Source: a virus
Length of the DNA: 61,833 nucleotides
Strand: one strand, 5' to 3'
IMG/VR virus record: IMGVR_UViG_3300044616_001723
Span: 1 to 61,833 of that record
The position numbers and the translations under genes are program-made. Below, one piece after another: positions 57,913 to 61,833 of the stretch; the stretch's first letter is position 1; every line of letters begins with the position of its first letter. The notes under the pieces were generated by a model, which did not search any database, was not told the origin of the DNA, and worked only from the letters and a program-made list of their open reading frames with translations.

Positions 57913-58629
57913 TCACCTGTACACCGTCACGCGAAGCGTCTTTTCTTCGACGATGCGCATTGTTTTGATCTCAAACGATCCCGTGATCGGGTCTCCAGAA
58001 ATCGAACCTTTCACCGCATTTACAAGCGCCGCAAGTCCAGCGCCGTTGCGTATCGCAAGCGGCAGATTGTCGCCGTGTGCGTCGACATCTTGCACTGCAT
58101 AATCACTCGCCGGCACGACGTTTGTCGTTGCGTACCCGACGTTCGTGGTGCCGTCTGCACCGACAAACCACGGTACTCCGAATAAGTGAATCAGTGCGCT
58201 CCCCGCTGCCGTCATCGGCGCCCATGCCTTCCCGAGTACCTTGTCTCCCGCGTGGAGTTTGATGCTCTCGGCGTGGCCAATCCCGCCGCTCTTGCTCGCC
58301 ACGTTTGCGACGTCTTGCTCGAGCATGTCGAGCGCTGTCGCCAATCGAATGCCGCCATCCGAGCGGAGCGCTGTCGGGGCACATTTCAGCCGCCACCCAC
58401 CACCACCACCCACCACCACGAACTGGCCACGTCCGACAAATGGCGGATTGCGGATCACGCACCCTCGAAACGTGACGACTTCCTCCATGATGATCTCGAC
58501 AAGCGAGCCGATCGGAATTGGCGCCTCTTTGGTGGTGCGCACTTCCCCGCGCCACACGCGATGACCGTATGACGAGATGTCCACGAAGCTCGTGCCGTAA
58601 TCGATTCCATTAAAACGGAGCATGCTCAT
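57913..58629 (-). CDS. Baseplate hub protein (Mu P/gpD-like position)
   Basis: 238 residues from ATG 58629 (ATGA overlap). FNGIDYGTSFVDISS and GWRLKCAPTALRSDG; C-terminal half beta-rich. Between N-position protein and spike, where Mu carries P and other phages gpD. Shorter than typical hubs, so possibly only the tube-contacting half. Confidence 0.5.
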   Translation of the reverse strand: MSMLRFNGIDYGTSFVDISSYGHRVWRGEVRTTKEAPIPIGSLVEIIMEEVVTFRGCVIRNPPFVGRGQFVVVGGGGGWRLKCAPTALRSDGGIRLATALDMLEQDVANVASKSGGIGHAESIKLHAGDKVLGKAWAPMTAAGSALIHLFGVPWFVGADGTTNVGYATTNVVPASDYAVQDVDAHGDNLPLAIRNGAGLAALVNAVKGSISGDPITGSFEIKTMRIVEEKTLRVTVYR

Positions 58630-59210
58630 AGTCCAAGCCCCGAACTGATCGCAGACACGACCGGAGCCGCAGACGTCTGGAGTGTCTGCACGGCTGCTGC
58701 TGCCTCTTTTTGCGCGGCATTCCGCTCCGCTATGGCCTTCTCGCTTTCGGCCTTGAACGCGTCTTGCACCGCCTTGTTTGCCGGTTCGCGAGGTATTGGC
58801 CGGAGCTTTTGGTATTCGATCAAATCGATTTCGCGAGCCCATTTTCCAGGCTCTACGTCGATCTGTTTCGAGATCCTTTTGACAACGAACTTCGGACCAA
58901 CATCGATCCGAGGGTCGAGAACTTCTATCGTTTCCGGACGCGGCCTCTTTTTGCGGGCCGCATTGAGTATTTTGTAAAGTATTCGCCAATCTGCGAAGTC
59001 TTTATGCTTCCACAGTTCAAAGCGATAGGTGATCTGCGACAGTTCTTCGGCTCGATAAATCGCAATCTTGCCGGCGTATCCAGGTTGCGTCTGGATATCG
59101 ACCTGCATTTCGCGATCGCCGCCGGACACAAGGATGCACTTTCCGGGCGTCTTCAGGCCGGCAATGGTGATCTTGTCGTAGATGTCCGGCGTGTCTCTCG
59201 GTGTGGTCAT
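58626..59210 (-). CDS. Tail protein (Mu N-position)
   Basis: 194 residues. N-terminal beta region (ITIAGLKTPGKCILVSGGDR; YAGKIAIYRAEELSQITYRF), C-terminal Ala/Lys-rich helix (AERNAAQKEAAAAVQTL). After tape measure and before hub, the position of gpN/DNA-circularisation or a LysM-like hub adaptor. Family not confirmed. Confidence 0.48.
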   Translation of the reverse strand: MTTPRDTPDIYDKITIAGLKTPGKCILVSGGDREMQVDIQTQPGYAGKIAIYRAEELSQITYRFELWKHKDFADWRILYKILNAARKKRPRPETIEVLDPRIDVGPKFVVKRISKQIDVEPGKWAREIDLIEYQKLRPIPREPANKAVQDAFKAESEKAIAERNAAQKEAAAAVQTLQTSAAPVVSAISSGLGL

Positions 59211-61081
59211 GCGACCTCCGCGAGATCGTCCGATTCTTCGGATCTGTCGAATGCGCGGATAATCGAGCGATCCACCATCGCCTGAATATCCGACTCCGTT
59301 TGCGTGCCATTAAAAATGGAACCACGAAGATCAATATGGTAAAACTTACCGGCGCGGCCAGCGGCCCCCATCCCGCCACCGCCGCCACTAAAATCCGGAA
59401 TGAGCGCCTTGGCGGCATCCTGCACCGCGCTTTGCTCGTCCTGCATGCCGAGGCGCGTGCCTTCGCCAAGTCTCTTGCCAATCTCCCGGCGGGCCTTACC
59501 GGACGGGCTCTTGATTTCGCCCTCTTTCTTTGCGCCGGTGATAGCGGCCTTCGTGAGTGCAGCACCGCCGGCGGCGACTTCCGCCTCGGTGGCTTTCATC
59601 CCCACGACGATACCCTTGCCAATGTCCTGGCCTACCGGCTTCGCAGACGCTTGCGCCTCGCCTTTTTTGGCGTATTTGCCGAGGCCATACTTTTTATCGT
59701 AATCGTCTCCAGTGGTCATTCCCTGGCGTTTTGCCATGGCCTCTTGATCGCCACTGAATTGATTCTTTATTTGCTGCCAACTGTTGTCATCCCATGATTC
59801 CTTCAGTTCTTTCCACTGCTTGTATGCCGCTACAACTGCCAAAATAGCGGCAGTTGTAGCGGCAAGAGCAGGGTTTGACGCGACGATCGCCGCGCCCCAT
59901 TTGATCAATGCAGCAGCACCAGCTACCGCTTGCGTGGTCATGATGCCAATACCGGCAGCCGCCACGGCCCAACCAACCCCGCCGCCCAATGCCCCGGCGA
60001 TGTACGAAACGACCGAACTGACCGCGCTTAGCGCGACACTCACGCCTTGTGCCGCTATTCGAATTGCACCAAGCCTCGATTCGGATGCACTCGCCCACGA
60101 AAGCACGCTCGATCCGATGCGCAATCCCGCGGTGACAACCTTGTAGAATCCAGTCTCGACCTTGACGCTACCGACGAGCATCTTTGCGAATGCGAGCTCC
60201 GCGTAGGGCACAAGCGCCGTCACGACGGTCCCGATCCCATCGAACGACCGCTTGACCTGTTCGCCCATGAACTTGCCAGTGGCGGTATTCTTGTCGAACA
60301 TCGCCGCCCCGCGGTCGAGAGCGGCGAGCATTGGCGTCAGGTTGGCATTACGCGATATCTCGCGCATTCCGAGGTTGTACCGAGCCTGAACAGCGTTCAG
60401 CCGCGCTTGCGCTCCGACCTGCGATTGCAGAGCACGCGACACGACACTCGAAAATACTACCGTTGCCGCTCCGACAATGGCCAGTCCCGCCGCTGCTGCC
60501 GATGCTGCTGCATACTTGGTCCCCGTCCAGAGAGCCGAACCCGTAGCTGCATTGTCCTTGTCCGCAGTGGCCTTGTCCTTCTTGCGCTTCGCGGTCTCTT
60601 CTTTTTCCTTTTTGGTTCGCTCGGCAGCTTCTTTTGCAGCCGCTTTCGTCTCGTCCTTTTCGGCTTGCTCGCTTTTTTTCTTTGTCTCGGCAAACCATTT
60701 GTCGCTTGCCTTTACGCGATCGTCCCATTCCTTCGGATCGAATTTGCGCCCGCCCTTGTCGCCGATTTCTTGATTCAGCGCAGCGACCTTGTTTCGAGCG
60801 CCTTCGATCTCCCCCTGCAAATCGCGCCATTGCCCAATATCGACCGTGCCGCTGCTCTGCATCCTTTTCGAGGTGCGCTCGAGGTGCGCAAGCTCGGCTT
60901 CGGCCTTCGACAGATCGCCGTACATGCTGCGCATGGCCGTATTCGAAACGGCCATGGTGGCAGTTAGGCCAGCGGCAGCGCCATCCGCAGCCCGAAGCCC
61001 CGACTGGAGTCCGATCGCGGCCCCATGCGCAGCTCTTGCGCCTGGTACGAAGTTACCGCCGAGATCTAGGACCCATTGCAT
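59207..61081 (-). CDS. Tail tape measure protein
   Basis: 624 residues. N-terminal 200 helical (LHE-type coiled region), Lys/Glu-rich coiled coil at about 110-170 (KKSEQAEKDETKAAAKEA), hydrophobic segments (AASAAAAGLAIVGAATVVF; WAVAAAGIGIMTTQAVAG; LAATTAAILAVVAAY), and a C-terminal KFYHIDLRGSIFNG domain. Fixes tail length. AAAGAG before the ATG, 3 nt after the end of the frameshift extension. Confidence 0.78.
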   Translation of the reverse strand: MQWVLDLGGNFVPGARAAHGAAIGLQSGLRAADGAAAGLTATMAVSNTAMRSMYGDLSKAEAELAHLERTSKRMQSSGTVDIGQWRDLQGEIEGARNKVAALNQEIGDKGGRKFDPKEWDDRVKASDKWFAETKKKSEQAEKDETKAAAKEAAERTKKEKEETAKRKKDKATADKDNAATGSALWTGTKYAAASAAAAGLAIVGAATVVFSSVVSRALQSQVGAQARLNAVQARYNLGMREISRNANLTPMLAALDRGAAMFDKNTATGKFMGEQVKRSFDGIGTVVTALVPYAELAFAKMLVGSVKVETGFYKVVTAGLRIGSSVLSWASASESRLGAIRIAAQGVSVALSAVSSVVSYIAGALGGGVGWAVAAAGIGIMTTQAVAGAAALIKWGAAIVASNPALAATTAAILAVVAAYKQWKELKESWDDNSWQQIKNQFSGDQEAMAKRQGMTTGDDYDKKYGLGKYAKKGEAQASAKPVGQDIGKGIVVGMKATEAEVAAGGAALTKAAITGAKKEGEIKSPSGKARREIGKRLGEGTRLGMQDEQSAVQDAAKALIPDFSGGGGGMGAAGRAGKFYHIDLRGSIFNGTQTESDIQAMVDRSIIRAFDRSEESDDLAEVA

Positions 61082-61084
61082 AGA

Positions 61085-61830
61085 TCACTCTTTCAGAAGC
61101 CGTTTCAACAAACGGACAATCAACGTCCCGAGCAGATAGCAGGCAGCTCTCGCCTGATTTGAGCCATGCAGCCGTGCGGGCAGGAACGCCGCCAATAGGT
61201 CTCCTGCCAGCCGTGGATCTGTCGCTGCTTGTGTTGCAAGGCTCAATCGAAAGGGCGGCGTTCGTCTGCGCGCGACGATTGCAGCATTTGTACCGCGTAA
61301 TTGAGGTCTTCCCACAATCCAGGCCACTTCGACGCAATCTCGCGAACCGGCTCCGGTTTGTCAGGGTTCGCGTCGACAGGATAAATCACCATTGACGCGA
61401 GATAATCTCTTGCAACCGACTCGCGCTCGATCGGCTTGATGTCCAAGATCGCGAGACCTTGAGACACCGTTTCTTCTTCCGTTGGGCATCGGACCACGAC
61501 CATGCCCTCTTTCGTCGGAAGCCGTTTCAGGCGTTTTTTGCCGTGTTCTTTCACGAGCTTTGACCAATGCAGCTCTTCGATCGTTGCACGCTCGAGCGCC
61601 GCTTTGGCAGCAATCGCTTCCTCGCGCTCTTCTTGCTTGCGCGCCAATACGGCTGCCGGACTCTCGTAAAGCCGCTTTTGATCGGCGATGATCTGGGCGG
61701 CTTCGCTCGTCGCCGTTTCCGTCTCGTTCACGATTTGGAGCAATGACGCACGATCGGCTTCCGACCAATCGGTGACGTCGATGTCCTGAATCATCTTCTT
61801 GCCGTCTTTGGTCTCGATTTTGATCTTCAT
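61085..61830 (-). CDS. Tail assembly chaperone, -1 frameshift fusion product
   Basis: Same start as 61243-61830. At the slippery heptamer CCCTTTC (minus strand, 61255-61249; codons C CCT TTC), three codons before the zero-frame stop, a -1 shift gives CCC TTT and continues as RLSLATQAATDPRLAGD for about 54 more residues, ending 3 nt before the tape measure start. This mirrors lambda gpG/gpGT. Total about 248 residues; the extension likely binds tail tube subunits. Confidence 0.72.
61243..61830 (-). CDS. Tail assembly chaperone (zero-frame product)
   Basis: 195 residues. N-terminal IKIETKDGKKMIQDIDVTDW, helical centre, and KWPGLWEDLNYAVQMLQ near the end. Lies between tube and tape measure. Ends with a zero-frame TGA at 61245-61243, just after the slippery site. 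Acts with the frameshifted form to coat the tape measure during tail assembly. Confidence 0.75.
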   Translation of the reverse strand: MKIKIETKDGKKMIQDIDVTDWSEADRASLLQIVNETETATSEAAQIIADQKRLYESPAAVLARKQEEREEAIAAKAALERATIEELHWSKLVKEHGKKRLKRLPTKEGMVVVRCPTEEETVSQGLAILDIKPIERESVARDYLASMVIYPVDANPDKPEPVREIASKWPGLWEDLNYAVQMLQSSRADERRPFD

Positions 61831-61833
61831 TGG
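61707..61833. repeat. Terminal direct repeat, right copy
   Basis: Identical to bases 1-127; see the left copy. It covers the first 41 codons of the tail chaperone plus three bases. Confidence 0.93.

Overview
The window is a complete, circularly permuted genome of a tailed phage with a contractile (myovirus-type) tail. The last 127 bases (61707-61833) repeat the first 127 exactly, which is the usual footprint of a circular assembly joined by a fixed overlap, so the unique length is 61,706 bp. About 90 genes lie on the minus strand, tightly packed and mostly coupled by ATGA, GTGA, TGATG or TAATG overlaps. Only a small membrane-protein island at 12.9-13.9 kb reads on the plus strand. The gene order of the virion module follows phage Mu (terminase, gp29-type portal, I-type protease/scaffold, gpT-type capsid, gp36, gp37, sheath, tube, chaperone, tape measure, N/P/gp45/46/47/48-like baseplate, fibres). 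No transposase, MuB, integrase or excisionase pair was found, so this is a non-transposing phage with Mu-type virion genes. The host is probably Gram-negative (spanin-like pair, lipoproteins). A sigma-region-4-like protein of a kind I associate with Myxococcota and their phages hints at that phylum, but this is weak.

Layout, reading down the minus strand. Late block: a small-terminase-like gene (12.8 kb), large terminase, a fibre/decoration protein, a portal fused to a pyrophosphatase-like domain, protease/scaffold, capsid, connector genes, sheath and tube (down to 0.1 kb). It continues across the circle junction into the tail chaperone with a -1 frameshift, tape measure, baseplate and fibres (61.8-53.1 kb). 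Early/middle block (53-14 kb): a replication cluster (HNH, XRE regulator, DUF5131, lambda O-like initiator with internal iterons, DnaC-like loader), an adenine/cytosine-N4 methyltransferase, the sigma-4-like regulator, an ASCH protein, a C5 methyltransferase, a FEN-type exonuclease, regulators, a RuvC-like nuclease, a family-4 uracil-DNA glycosylase, an ERF-like annealing protein, a lysis cassette (o-spanin-like lipoprotein, 4-TM protein, i-spanin-like protein), an HTH gene behind a large branched hairpin, a tRNA-like element, many small zinc-binding proteins, a HAD phosphatase, a SprT-like metalloprotease, DUF4942, GIY-YIG, MazG and a deoxyribosyltransferase-like enzyme.

The most striking non-coding signal is a 25-bp palindrome (arms AAAAGTT and AACTTTT) present nine times and confined to 20-53 kb. 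Eight copies sit 3-4 nt upstream of a TTGNNN -35 box, with exactly 17 nt to a -10-like hexamer, and each follows the stop codon of the preceding gene. They cut the early region into nine transcription units. In at least four units the -10 lies only 6-7 nt before the first start codon, predicting leaderless mRNAs. This looks like a phage-wide regulon driven by one dimeric DNA-binding protein. The phage encodes several candidates for that protein. No polymerase, primase or recognisable endolysin was seen.
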